From Girardinichthys multiradiatus (lineage: Eukaryota; Chordata; Actinopteri; Cyprinodontiformes; Goodeidae): 64,000 nt of DNA. The position numbers were made by a program, and so were the translations under genes. The stretch spans positions 39,148,147-39,212,146 of the forward strand of contig NC_061797.1 of assembly GCF_021462225.1 (NCBI RefSeq), given 5' to 3'. This document shows, in pieces, positions 23,600 through 35,436 of the stretch. Numbering within the stretch: the first letter of the stretch is position 1; every line of letters starts with the position of its first letter. The notes beneath the pieces are model-generated. The model had not been told where the DNA came from, ran no database searches, and saw nothing but the letters and a program-made list of their open reading frames with translations.

Positions 23600-25010
23600 A
23601 AATACAGTGCTGTGACAAGATATTTGGCCACTTACACATTTCTTCTGTTTTTTTCTATTTCTTTTGGTTGTTTTAAATGTTTTTTTAAAATCTGACAAAG
23701 ATTTTTTAAGTAAATTCAAAAGGAAGTTTTTAAATGAGAATTTAATTCAATAAGGGAATAAAGCTGTACAAACCAAACTGACCTTATTAAATTGCCCTCA
23801 GAACATTATTGTTTGTGCGACCTTTGGTAGAAACAATGCCATCAAATGTTGGACAGTGAGTCGTTTAGATCGCTGAAGAGAAAGTTTTGTCCAATTTTCT
23901 TTGCATAATTACTTTCCCGTAGAAAAGTTCTATTAAAGCTCATGCTACAGCATATCAAATAGATTATTGTCCACAATTTGACTAGGCCACTCACAGATAG
24001 ACTTGCTGGATCAGTGTGCTGTTTCATAACCAAATTGAACTTGACCTTTAGGTCACAAACAGATGCAGGACGTTCCTTTTTTCTTTTTTTCTGTCAGAGG
24101 GCAGAATTCATAGTTTCATCAGTTACAACAAGTTGTCCAGGTCCCAAAGCAGCAAAGCAGCGCCAGACCAACACACTAACATCATGTTTTCCTCTTGGCA
24201 TGATTTTCATTTTTGAAATGTAGTTTTAATTTTATGTGCGATGTAAGAGAGTGCACCACTTCCAAAAGGTCCACCTTTGTCTCGTCAGTCCACAGAATAT
24301 TTTAAGTTTTGGGGATAATTTCTGGCAAATATGAGACAGGCCTTTATGTTGTCTTGCAGTGGCTTTTGTCTTTCTATCTATCTCATGGAAGCCATTTTTG
24401 CCCAGTCTCTTTATGAACTCTGACCTCAGCAACTTAGGCCTGTAGCATTTTAGAATTTACTCTTGGTGTTTTTGTAATTTTCTTAATAGGTTTTCAGTGC
24501 ACAGTGTGTAATTTCTGTACTCCTGGGAAGAATCAACACTGTTCAGTGTTTTCTCAATTTGTAGATTATAACTCTCAGTGTGGTTTGCTGGTGTTCCAAA
24601 GCATTATAGCTTTGGAACACCAGCTTTGGAACCAGTAATCCTTTCCAGGCTGATTTCAGAGAATTTGTTTCTCATCTGTTCTTGAATTTCTTGATGATGT
24701 GTTGCCTTCTGAGTTTGTTTAGCCTACTTCATGTTTTTAGACAGGTTTTATTTACGTGATCCTAAATCTTAGTTTTTTCTTTGACAAAAATATGGTTAAT
24801 CACATTTGATTTAAAGAGGGGAGAGCAGAACGTTTTCACATGGGGCCAGGTTGATTTGCATAATTGTTTATCCTTAATTAAAATTTAATTATTTGTAAAA
24901 TGCATTTAGCTTTTTCACAGAATTGTATTTCTGTGCAGAAAATAAGCTGAATGGTCTTGCCACCAAGTAGATGTAGAACAAGGTTTTGCAATTACTAATA
25001 AAAACATGTC
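23600..25010 (-). mobile_element. Degenerate Tc1-like transposon (another subfamily)
   Basis: The left end is TACAGTGCTGTGACAAGATA followed by TTTGGCCAC. The plus strand shows the complement of the transposase, with AGTTGTCCAGGTCCCAAAGC, TTTGTCTCGTCAGTCCACAG (complement of the WTDESK-type motif) and CCATTTTTGCCCAGTCTCTT. GTTTTCACATGGGGCCAGGT lies towards the right end. The frames are heavily broken. A fold-back hairpin lies at 24587-24624. Confidence 0.75.
24587..24624. repeat. Perfect 16-bp inverted repeat with 6-base loop
   Basis: Arms GCTGGTGTTCCAAAGC (24587-24602) and GCTTTGGAACACCAGC (24609-24624) flank ATTATA. The right arm is extra relative to the Tc1 sequence in which it lies. Confidence 0.95.
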
Positions 25011-25827
25011 AACTGACAGCAGCTTGTGTAGGGTCAAAGCAACATTGAAGGACTATTATTTTGGTTTGTTATTTTAAAATGCTGTTGTTGGTTCTGTTTA
25101 CTTACTTTTATAGGTTATCTGTTTTTATGTGTGTGTTCAAATGGTTTTAACAACTACCAAACACTATTTCAGAGTTGAAGTGGAACTTTTTAGGTAAAAA
25201 TTAGCAAAATATAATTTTAACTTTAGTTTTTTCCAAATCAAAGAAAATAGTGCAACAAACAAATTACGCTTTTAATGTATTTTTATGCTTTTTACCTGAC
25301 TACTTTGTGAAATTTGTGCTAATCTAAGTAAAACATAAGTCATTCCTCCACATTTTCAGAAAGGACCTGTACATTTGGATGAAGAATTAATTGCCCCTAA
25401 AGCAACAGCAACCAGATGTTGTTGCTCCTAAGAGCCAGGTGTGAATAAATTGCATATGCAGAATGTGTGTAAAATATTTAAAGTCGTATCTTTCACTTAA
25501 GATGGGAAGTGTTTTTATTGCCCATCACTGTTTTGAGTACGGTGAGTGGAGAGGCCGGTGGCCCCCCCTCTGGGGCCTGCAGCGGTGGTGCTCAGCACCT
25601 GTGGTGTTAAGAATATGGATAGTGAGGCTGAAAGTGAGACTTGGCATGAAGCTGTGTTGCAGTGGGGTTGGTGTATGAGTGGGGTGCTGGGGTGGGGGTC
25701 CCTCCACCTGCTTGCCTTCTAATTTCTGCCTGGCTGCCACCTTTAACACTGCATTATTTACAGGTGCCACTGGATGAGGACAGAAGCTGCTGTCGTCTTT
25801 AAATATGAATGGTCGTGTGTGTGTCGA
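25011..25827. other. Intergenic; local GC-rich block at 25540-25760
   Basis: No gene is supported. The block at 25540-25760 is GC- and G-rich on the plus strand and stands out from the AT-rich flanks; its identity is unknown. Confidence 0.4.
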
Positions 25828-25852
25828 GGGGGGGGGGGGGGGGGGGGGGGGG
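25828..25852 (+). repeat. Poly-G tract of 25
   Basis: An uninterrupted run of 25 G, preceded by a short GT run (GTGTGTGTGTC). It is a potential G-quadruplex and a typical spot for assembly length error. Confidence 0.95.
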
Positions 25853-25929
25853 TTGTACAGGGTCTAACAGTTAAAAAGTGAAGGGCTTCATGCCTTACTA
25901 GCAGGTCCCAAACAAATTATTTACAATGT

Positions 25930-26515
25930 TTTGCAAAAAATATTCATATTGGCTAATTCTTTGCAAAGTAGCTGAAGCTTAGTCTCACTGGAGTAATAGC
26001 ATCTGTGGAGATCAATTTTCATGTCTAGCCAAACATTTTCAATTAAATTCAGATGTAAATGTTAACTGGACAATTAAAATAATTTGATCTAAACTATTTC
26101 ATTGTAGTTCTGGCTAAATGTTTTTGGGTTGTTTAGGTTTGTCACTTTACCTTGTTCATACCCATTTTTGGACGATGGATTAAACAGTGAGTGGGTGTGT
26201 GACCTTCAAAGAACAGCTGTATTTAAACTAAGATAAAACTACATTAAGGTGGATGCTTTAATCTGATCAGGCTGACTTCTAAAGGGGATTTGTTGCATCG
26301 GATTTTTGTTATGGGTATCACAGTAAAGTGGCCGAATGCAAATACACGCTACACATTTCAAATTTTTATTTGTAAAAAATGTGGAAATACTTGTATCAAT
26401 TTTCTTTCACCTCACAGTCATGTAATTGAGCATTTTCTTGTTCAATTACATAAATCCCAATAAAATTCACTTATGTTTGCTGCTGTTATGTGAGGCAATG
26501 TAATGTTTTATTTTA
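25930..26515 (-). mobile_element. Degenerate, internally deleted Tc1-like element
   Basis: The left end has GTTTTGCAAAAAATATTCAT. The right portion has CAAATTTTTATTTGTAAAAA and AATCCCAATAAAATTCACTT, the inner terminal repeat of the subfamily seen at 5480. AAAGAACAGCTGTATTTAAA belongs to its 5' UTR. The transposase is almost gone. Confidence 0.7.
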
Positions 26516-28110
26516 TGTAATTTTCATTTTAGAAATAGCCAAGTTCACACAGCCACGAGCTCGTTATTACATTTTAGAGTTTATTATTCTAAATGTGATA
26601 CAAAAGACAAAGACTACCTAAAGCTAAAGAAAGAGAATTATATCGATGTTCATATTGAGAACAAACTGAATGAAACCAATAATTTTCAATATTTGTACAG
26701 TTAAATACTGAATGACATCTAATGGGTTTGATTTTGCTGTAAAAATAACAAATTATTATTGCAGTTGTCAGTTTAGCCTTTTGGTGAAATGTTACCATTT
26801 GTTGGATCAGAGTGTGATCCTACAGTAGGTTTAAATTTGGCTGATCAAAGAAATGTTTAAGAACAGTTTGCATACCAGAGGTGTTTGTAGCATTCAGAAA
26901 TATTTGGGGCTTAGGTCAATCCAGGAATAGAAACAATAGCATAAATTTTAGGTAATTTAAAAATCAAATAATTTAGGACATGATGTACCAGTTCTCTCCC
27001 TATATGCAGTTTGTTTAAATAATGTATATTGAAGGAAAAAAAATTATATGGTCATTTTACTTGATTATTTTATATTGTTTAACTTAATCTGTATTTTTAC
27101 TGATTCTCTATGATAAAAGTTGCTTCTATGCTGTGCTCAATTTGTCTGCAAAATCACTTGGAAAACTGAGCTGGGAAGAACTTTGCAGCTGGGTTGAGTT
27201 CATTCTAGTTGCCAGTAGGGAAACAGTGAGATTTGCTGTTGTGTTGGTAACTACTGTAAATAGTGCAAGCTGGTGGCATTCTCTCATTTTACGTGTTTAA
27301 ACGCTAAAGGAATATGTACACTATTTGATAGTGCACAACACAATGGCTCCTTAATGACATACAAACCATGAGAAGTGCTCATATATGGATAATATTGTCA
27401 ATTTTCCCTACAGTCTGCATGCATGGCAGCCATTCTGGATACTTAACTTGGGTTCCTCAGCGAGTTCCGACTTCTGCTGTTAGAATTACGACTTCAGCGG
27501 ACTTGTTGTCTTTCCAGTTGGGAACTTGGATAATCTGACTGAGCACAAAGAGAATACATCATCAACCTAAGAGAAAGTATGCTACCAAAGTGTCTTCATT
27601 ACCTAGGAGTGTTTTCATTGTTTGTGTATAGTTGTTAGCTAAAACACAGCTGGTTAGAATCTTAAAAACAGAAGAGACATTAGAGTTCGAATAGTTCCAA
27701 TACATAGAACACAAAGGATGTTGCCATACTGAGATTTTAAAGTTGTTGCTTATTGTCAACTCTTGTCCATGAACACAAACTTAAACAAAGTTGACATAAT
27801 GGTGTAGAGAATGTATCAGATCAAAATACTCACACATCTCACATGAGAAGAAAAAATAAAACACATCTTATGGCCAGAGAAAGACGCTAACTATTGAATT
27901 TAAATTGTTTTAGAAATTATATGTTATACTATCCACTTTATTAAGACAGAAATGGTCATCCATCCAAGACTTAATGAAGTGAACTATGCCCTGCCTTCCT
28001 TATCAATGGCCTTTTCTAATCTACCTCTCTTTACTCTCAGAAGATTAAGCAACAGTGGAAGATCAGGCAAATTTGGTCAAAGATGCATTTGATTATTAAA
28101 TACAGTCACT
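26516..28110. other. Intergenic, nothing recognised
   Basis: AT-rich without coding support. The stretch 27420-27560 is a little more GC-rich and may be an old repeat. Confidence 0.4.
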
Positions 28111-28111
28111 T

Positions 28112-28825
28112 GTGTATCAAAGGACAGGTGGCTTGTCCTCTTCAGGTTGGAGGGGAGTTCCTCCCTCAAGTGGAGGATTTCAAGTATCTCGGGGTCTTGT
28201 TCACGAGTGGGGGAAAAATGGAGCGGGAGATTGACAGACGGATCGGTGCGGCTGCCGCAGTAATGGGCAACACAATGGACACCAGGCACTGTGCCGGTCT
28301 GTTGTGGTGAAGAGAGAGCTGAGCCGAAAAGCAAAGCTCTCGATTTACCGGTCGGTCTACGTTCCTACCCTCACCTATGGCCATGAACTTTGCGTCATGA
28401 CCGAAAGAACGAGATCCCGGATACAAGCGGCTGAAATGAGCTTCCTCCGTAGGGTGGCCGGGCACTCCCTTAGAGATAGGGTGAGGAGCTCGGCCATCCG
28501 GGAGGGGCTCGGAGTAGAGCCGCTGCTCCTCCACATCGAGAGGAGCTAGTTGAGATGGCTCGGGCATCTATACCGGATGCCTCCTGGACGCCTTCCTTGG
28601 GAGGTGTTCCAGGCACGTCCCACCGGGAGGAGGCCCAGGGGACGGCCCAGGACACGCTGGAGGGACTATGTCTCTCAGCTGGCCTGGGAACGCCTTGGGC
28701 TCCACCCGGAGGAGCTGGAGGAGGTGTCTGGGGAGTGGGACGTCTGGACGTCTCTGCTAAGTCTGCTGCCCCCGCGACCCGGTCCCAGATAAGCGGAAGA
28801 CAACAAGTACGAGTACGAGCTAAAC
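28112..28825 (+). mobile_element. Fish LINE 3' end (RTE/Rex-type), 5'-truncated
   Basis: Broken plus-strand frames give VEDFKYLGVLFTSGGKM, REIDRRIGAAAAVM, KAKLSIYRSVYVPTLTYGHE, RIQAAEMSFLRRVAGHSLRD and RPRGRPRTRWRDYVSQLAWE, then GLHPEELEEVSGEWDVWTSL, the C-terminal end of a very common teleost non-LTR retrotransposon ORF2. There is an extra ~20-bp insertion near 28266 and in-frame stops near 28308 and 28548. GC content is far above the surroundings. Clade assignment (RTE/Rex3 versus L2) is not settled. Confidence 0.85.
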
Positions 28826-31800
28826 AGGTTTTTTAATTATTCTTCAAAAAATAAAAATAATGATCACAGGCCACCTATTTCCATACAACTGTAAAGTCTG
28901 TTTTATAATTTAATTACTTTTTACCATGAGACGCAGTTGGCACAGAATGTCTGTCTTGCCCAAGAAAGCAACTGCCTGGTGGATGGGTGAGGTGCTCCCT
29001 GTACAGATAAATGCATAAACACTCCTTGTACCCAAACAAAGGCATCAAGCAGGCATTTCATTAGACCATTGTGTGATATGGCAGGCCGCTGCTGTGAATG
29101 TATTTATTAGTTTGCGATACATGCCTTTTCCTGTTGTTCCCGGGGCAGTGGATAATGCCGGTTTTGTTCCCGGCCCAGTGTGAGCAGCGCCTCAGCTGCC
29201 AGCTGTCAGGGGCGATACCGTCTCATTTGGATTCCCAGCCTGCTCGCTGAATGGCTAATTAGATTTGCCATTTTCAATCCACTGATTGCTATACATAATA
29301 GGACAAAGGAGCTGACAGCATGTAGCATTCAGATGTAACTGTAACAATTAATAACTGCGGTAATTAACATGTGTGTTGGACACCATTGATTGTGACATAA
29401 CCTGCATTAAGGATGGCCCCGGCCCCAGCCCCGGCCCCTTCTGTTTCATTACAAAGCACAAATATAGATTGTTATTAATAAACTGCTCTCTGCAGCTCAG
29501 AGAAGGTTATTAATTACACAAATTACCAAGAGCACGGGTAATCAAGTTAAAGCGGTTTCATTCCCAATAATTGATCTAATTTTTACTGACCACTCCTGTT
29601 CCACGGTGTCACACAAACCCATGTGAAGAGAAATCACCTCATTAACAAAAGTTTAATCCTAATCATAGTTCTTGGTCTGCCAGGCTTTAAGGTCATATCT
29701 GAATGTCAGAACCATTTGAAATTGATTGCTGCTAAATTGAATCAATGTCATGTTTGGAGAAAACAATAACCCTTAATGGATGAGGCAGGCTGGCGCAAAA
29801 CAAACAGGGTTGCTTGGAGGTGTGGATACGTGTGCAGAGGGAGTTTGGGTCGGTTCTGCCACTTTCATAATTCATTATGTCTATTGTTAAAGAATTGTCA
29901 GGATTGAGGCAATTAGCAAACAGCTGCAGGGACCTGTTGGTGTCGATACAGAAAGGGGAGAGAAGGGGATGAAATAGAGATAATGGTATAGACTACTTGT
30001 GCTGATAAACGTGCTGATAAAAAGTTTCTAGAACTTAAAGGGTACTTTTCCTCTAATTTTTTTACAACTTGCAAGGTACTTTCCCTGAAATTACTATATA
30101 CTTTATTACAACATTTATTGACCTCAAAGGGAATTTTACCTGAATTTTCATAAAACTTGCTGGTTAGTTTCCTTGAACTTTAGGGTACTTTCAGAAGCCT
30201 TTGAGATGATTTACAAAATTGAACTTTCATGTGACTTAACAGGTTGCTTCCTCAAACTTACTGCTTGTTTTTTTGGACCTAGCACACTACTACCACCATG
30301 GGGCTGACTTTCTGCTTTAACAACTTAATGGTCAAATCATATCTGTGCACCCAAGCACCATTACATTGGTATGATACCGTCAATGCATCCCTGTGCTCCA
30401 CCCAGGAGCCTGATGTAACTGGGAATTTGTAGCAGTAAAACCTGTTTGCTGTCAGCTGTCCGAGAAAATTATCTTTTGTCTGATGAACATTGGGGGCGGC
30501 CTCTGCAGCTCCGGTGGTAGGAGTTCGTTCTGTAACCGATGGGTTGCGTCAAATGTGCTGAGTGGTCTTCGTAGCACCATATATTTACATTTTCTGCTTT
30601 AGACTGCCTCTAAATCGGCTTTTGACAGAGCGGTCAAACTCAATTCAAACCTTATACAATTGGTGATTTTGAAATAATATTGACCTAATGGTTTTGCCAT
30701 AGATGCAGACTTGCAGCGTGGGGAGTTACAAAGAAATGTTGCTGTGCTCCACTCTGAGTACATAAAATATACACCTGTGAGTATTTAAATACATTGTCGA
30801 TATTTTGTAGAGCATGTGCATATTAACTTAAGTCAATTTTTACAGCGCCAATGTGAATCATTCACACTGACTGGGATATTCCAAAGACACCAGCATGCTT
30901 AGCAATTTATAGCTGTTCTTTAAACATGCTAACTATAGTTAAATAACAGTATAATGAAATGCTGTTTAATGCTGTTGATTTTGCAATATGTTTGTGTCTT
31001 TATAGTTTTACTGTTTTTTGGAAGGAGTAAGCAGGCTTTTTCTTTCATTGGAATAATATTTATAAGCAAAACTGTGTGAGAATTTTAAGGGGTACTAAAT
31101 AAAAACATTTGTTCTACGTGATTATATGATTAGTTGATTATGTTTCTGTATTTTGTTAATAGTTGTATTACTAATAGTGATTTCTTAATGGTTAATTGCT
31201 CCTTTAAAAATCTATGCTTTATCGCACATAAGGCTGCTATGAGCTTAAATCACAACAAGTAGATTTGTTTTTTCTAAACCTGAACGTTGTTATCGGTAAA
31301 CCTAAGCAGGGATTTGTTGCCTAGTCTTAACTACAGGTTATAAGGCTGAATCCAAGGATGTAGGTAAAACACTGAGTGGAACAGAAAAAACAAATAAATT
31401 CTCAATGGAAATTAATTAATCATAGATTTGTACTGTTAATTCCGTATAAATTGAAAGCTATAAATGATTTCATCTGAGTAGGTTATGTGATCAGACATTT
31501 ATTTATAATTCTGATAGCTAAACCAAAGCTTTTTATAATTGATATTGCAAGAGCTTTTATATGATGTGGTTAAAAATATGTTATCCTAAATACATCACTG
31601 CCTTAAAGTTTTTGTTTCTTTTTTATGTTTTAGCAAGACATGCAGGTAAATTACCATTTTTAGTTGTTCAGACTGACTCAAGGTGTAGATAAAAAAGTTC
31701 ATCTCCAGACCCTGCTTCACATTGCCTCTACCTCTTTGTAACAAAACCAAATCCACACATCAGATTTCTTTCTTCCCACCACCTGGCAAAACAGCAGCCA

Positions 31801-32600
31801 TTTCCATCATCCGGAGTGTGTGAAAATTCACACTCATTTTTCACAACACATTCTTTAATATGTGCTGCTCGTTTTTTCTTTTTTTTTTGCTTTTACTTCC
31901 TCTCCCCTCCTGCATATGAAATCCTTCCATTCTTTGCTGCCAGCCACCAAAAGATGCATCCAATCATCTCCAAGCGATGGCAGTTACAATTTTCAGTGAA
32001 CAATTTGCTCCCTTAAGAGGAAAATTGCTTTCAATATAAGCTCCATTTGAAAGACAACAACAATAAAAAGATACAACTGTAATACCGCTGTCTCTGTCAG
32101 CACTTGTCTGCGACAGCTTCGGCGGGAGCGTATGACTCGGGGATGAGGTGTTTACAAGTCAGCCTTGTAATATCAGCATCTGTGTGAAGCAGTCCCGGCA
32201 AATGAATCCCACTTTGAACATAACAGCTTGGCATCACGCGAAAATGGCTGCCATGAGCAGCAGTTGTCAGATATGCTCTTGCCATTGTGATGGTGAATTG
32301 TCATTTATTATATGTTGTGCCTGCCGGTGTCAGCTTCTGTTGAGTGTGCGTATTGATTTGCCGGAGCAGAGGTCACTTTGATCAACACTCTGCAACACAC
32401 AGGAATCACACAGAGCTGACATCCCATTACCTGAGACAAAAGGGATCCAGAGCAAAGAATATGTTAAGGAACAGTGGACTTCAATACAGCAATATGACTA
32501 TAATTAACAGAGAAATGGATTGCTTGTGTTGGTGCTGTCCCTTTGATATAACACATTCAACCTTCTGGCTCAGCAAATCTTCTGTTGGCCCTATTGCTTA
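28826..32600. other. Gene-free tract with candidate conserved non-coding blocks
   Basis: No exon is seen. Blocks 28930-29900 and 32090-32430 have complex, non-repetitive, moderately GC-rich sequence with homeodomain-type TAATTA, GATTAAT-like and E-box strings, typical of developmental enhancers, between AT-rich stretches (30270-32080). Conservation itself is not visible here. Confidence 0.4.
30030..30265 (+). repeat. Degenerate tandem repeat of GGTACTTT/ACTTGC-type units
   Basis: Diverged units share AACTT, GGGTACTTT, CCTGAATTTT and AAAACTTGC strings, spaced about 50-60 bp apart over about 235 bp. The unit boundaries are blurred. Confidence 0.4.
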
Positions 32601-33109
32601 GTCAAATCAAATCAGCTTCTTTTCTGCACTTTAAGATCACCTGGTACCTCAAAGAAGGCAGTGACTGAAGGCATGTGTGTAAAAAGAATGTTTATATATT
32701 AACATTTTATTTAATTACAGCAAGAAAATGGTTAGGTGTTCTTGTTGGTGCTGGTTTACACCAACTGACAGCCCACTGTTACACTGGAACAACTTGGTGA
32801 CTCCGGAGTTAATAGAATAATGTAGTCACTTAAAAAAAAAAACAGACAAAAACCCAAAAACTAAAGATCATGTTCTGTTTTGTTTTGAAGTATTTTTTTC
32901 CCAGTCCAAATTTATACTTGAATTAAAAAAAAAAAAAAAACAAGTTCAAATTCTGTTTTTTTTTTTTTTTTACTGTGTCCTATGCGCTCAGAACTGTTGT
33001 CTGAGTACCAAGAAAAAGCCCAACAAATTTACTTTCACAAGTGGAAAATTCAGTTGTCAGATCAGGTTTTTAAGCTTTTGAGAAGTTTTACTGAAGCCCT
33101 AACTCTCTA
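32601..33109. other. Intergenic with poly-A and poly-T runs
   Basis: Poly-A near 32926-32941 and poly-T near 32957-32971 flank each other across a short spacer. No gene. Confidence 0.6.
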
Positions 33110-33345
33110 AAGGCAAGTCCACGTCTAGCCTCATGTGTTTGAAGGACAGGTCCAATCAAATTATCCAGTATTTAAGGGGCAAGTCAAATGCAAGTCTCTA
33201 AATGGCAAGTCTAAGTCATATCTCAAGACTGTGAGGGGCAAGTCTAAGTCCTGTTTTAAGTCTTTGATGGGCAGACCTAAGTCAATTCTCAAGTGTTTGT
33301 CGGGGAAATCCAAGTGAAGTCTCAAGTCTGTAATCAATTTCACTG
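33110..33345 (+). repeat. Degenerate 33-bp tandem repeat (GGCAAGTCTAAGTC units)
   Basis: Successive units start at about 33212, 33245 (each GGCAAGTC...AAGTC) and 33270-33305 (GGCAGACCTAAGTC, GGGAAATCCAAGTG), about 33 bp apart; older units lie upstream. Because 33 is a multiple of three, both strands stay open and give an 11-residue peptide period (GKSKSYLKTVR), which is a by-product of the repeat, not coding evidence. Confidence 0.75.
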
Positions 33346-33941
33346 GGTGCATGCCGTATGGTCTGCCTATAATACTACATTACTATAGGTTATTAATTCT
33401 AAGCACATACTGTCGTATCCTTGGGAACAAGTTAAAACATTTTAATAATTAACATTTAATTCAGTGTATAAAGTTGTTATGAACTACTGTAAATTATTAG
33501 AAAAAATGCTGAATGAATCAAACAGGGAGCTCTATAATAGTGAAGAGCAATTGTAATGGCATTGTTAACATCTGTTCACCTGTGTCTAAGTTGTCCACTG
33601 CTTTAATATTTGCAAAATGTGCAAGATTATTTAAAAACCTTGTACTTATCAAATCTAAACATTAAACATGTTCCAAGGTACTTTATAAAGTGTAATGTAA
33701 AAAAGCACTTAGTAATGTAGGGAGTGAGTCAAAGAGAATGTCAAATTTCTAAATCAATAGAACAAGTGCTTTTATTATTAAAAGCCAAATATGTCTTTAT
33801 TTGTAATAATGCTAGCTTATTGTCAAGAAGTCGCAGGTACCTTACATTTATTTTCTTCTGAAACAACTTGACGTCAGTAAATACCGGGTTCACTTTGAGA
33901 CACATCTATTTGGTCATTATTAAAAAACCACAACTAACATG
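33346..33941. other. Intergenic, nothing recognised
   Basis: AT-rich sequence up to the boundary of the Tc1 element. Confidence 0.5.
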
Positions 33942-33943
33942 TA

Positions 33944-35436
33944 CAGTACAGACCAAATATTTGGACACACCTTCTCATTCAAAGAGTTTTCTTTATTTTC
34001 ATGACTATGAATATTGTAGCTTCATACAGAAGGCATCAAAACTATGAATTAACACACGTGGAATTATATACTGAACTATAGTCAACTATATACTGTCTAG
34101 GTTCTTCAAAGTAGCCACCTTTTGCTTTGATTACTGCTTCGCACACTCTTGGCATTCTGTTGATGAGCTTCAAGAGGTAGTCACTTGAAATGGTTTTCAC
34201 TTCACAGGTGTGCCCTGTCAGGTTTAATAAGCCTTATAAATGGGGTTGGGACCATCAGTTGTGTTGTACAGGAGGTAGATACAGTACACAGCTGATAGTC
34301 CTACTGAATAGACTATTAGAATTTGTATTATGGCAAGAAAGAAGCAGCTAAGTAAACAAAAACGAGTGGCCATCATTACTTTAAGAAATGAAGGTCAGTC
34401 AGTCCGAACAATTGGGAAATCTTTGAAAGTGTCCCCAAGTGCAGTCGCAAAAACCATCAAGCGCTACAAAGAAACTGGCTCACATGAGCTCAGATTAGAG
34501 AACAGGTCAATGCCACACAGAGTTCTAGCAGCAGACACATCTCTAGAACAACTGTTAAGAGGAGACTATGTGAATCAGGGCTTCATGGTAAAATAGCTGC
34601 TAGGACAGGCAACAAGCAGAAGAGACTTGTTTGGGCTAAAGAACACAAGGAATGGACATAAGACCAGTGGAAATCTGTGCTTTGGTCTGATGAGTCCAAG
34701 TTTGAGATCTTTCGTTCCAACCACCGTGTCTTTGTGCGACGCAGAAAAGGTGAACGGATGGACTCTACATGCCTGGTTCCCAACATGAAGCATGGAGGAG
34801 GAGGTGTGATGGTGTGGGGGTGTTTTGCTGGTGACACTGCTGGGGATTTATTCAAAATTGAAGGCATACTGAACCAGCACGGCTACCACAGCATCTTGCA
34901 GCGGCATGCTATTCTATCCGGTTTGCGTTTAGTTGGACCATCATTTATTTTTCAACAGAACAATGACCCCAAACACACCTCCAGGCTGTGTAAGGGCTAT
35001 TTGACCAAGAAGGAGAGTGATGGGATGCTGCGCCAGATGACCTGGCCTCCACAGTCACCGGACCTGAACCCAATTGAGATGGTTTGGGGTGAGCTGGACC
35101 GCAGAGTGAAGGCTAAAGGGCCAACAAGTGCTAAGCATCTCTGGGAACTCCTTCAAGACTGTTGGAAAACCATTTCAGGTGACTACCTCTTGAAGCTCAT
35201 CAACAGAATGCCAAGAGTGTGTGGAGCAGTAATCAAAGCAAAAGGTGGCTACTTTGAAGAACCTAGAATATAAGACATATTTTCAGTTGTTTCACATTTT
35301 GTTATTCAGTATATAATTCCACATGTGTTAATTCATAGTTTTGATGCCTTCAGTGTGAAGCTACAATATTCATAGTCATGAAAATAAAGAAAACTCTGTG
35401 AATGAGAAGGTGTGTCCAAACTTTTGGTCTGTACTG
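33944..35436 (+). mobile_element. Tc1-like transposon, near full length, with ~210-bp inverted repeats
   Basis: The left terminus CAGTACAGACCAAATATTTG is matched by the right terminus CTTTTGGTCTGTACTG in inverted orientation. A TA precedes the left end (33942-33943); the right flank is CA, a decayed TA. The inverted repeats reach into the transposase C-terminus: the 3' coding end GGTGGCTACTTTGAAGAACC is mirrored by GGTTCTTCAAAGTAGCCACC on the left. The element is about 1.5 kb, the normal Tc1 length. Confidence 0.92.
34330..35273 (+). pseudogene. Tc1 transposase pseudogene with mutated catalytic Asp
   Basis: The N-terminal HTH region is clear (MARKKQLSKQKRVAIITLRN, VSPSAVAKTIKRYKETGSH). A central segment is then shortened and shifted out of frame before 34596. 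A stop TAA at 34659-34661 interrupts HKEWT-DQWKSVLWSDE. The remaining 34677-35273 frame has the first Asp (WSDESKFE), MKHGGGGVMVWGCFAGD, and NPIEMVWGELD with the Glu. The second catalytic Asp is replaced by Asn: codon 34959-34961 gives QQNNDPKHTS where the family has QQDNDPKHTS. The protein cannot be active. Confidence 0.93.

Noticed and set aside
28083..28836. Cluster of short frames as a host gene
   Set aside because: Their peptides (RIQAAEMSFLRRVAG, RPRTRWRDYVSQLAWE) are the end of a common fish LINE, broken by stops.
33135..33352. Coding of a Lys/Ser-rich repeat protein on either strand
   Set aside because: The open frames follow from a 33-bp tandem repeat; no start context, splice sites or conservation evidence.
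34330..35273. Domesticated transposase gene
   Set aside because: It has an internal stop, a frameshift, a deletion and a lost catalytic Asp, and it keeps its terminal repeats: a dead transposon, not a co-opted gene.
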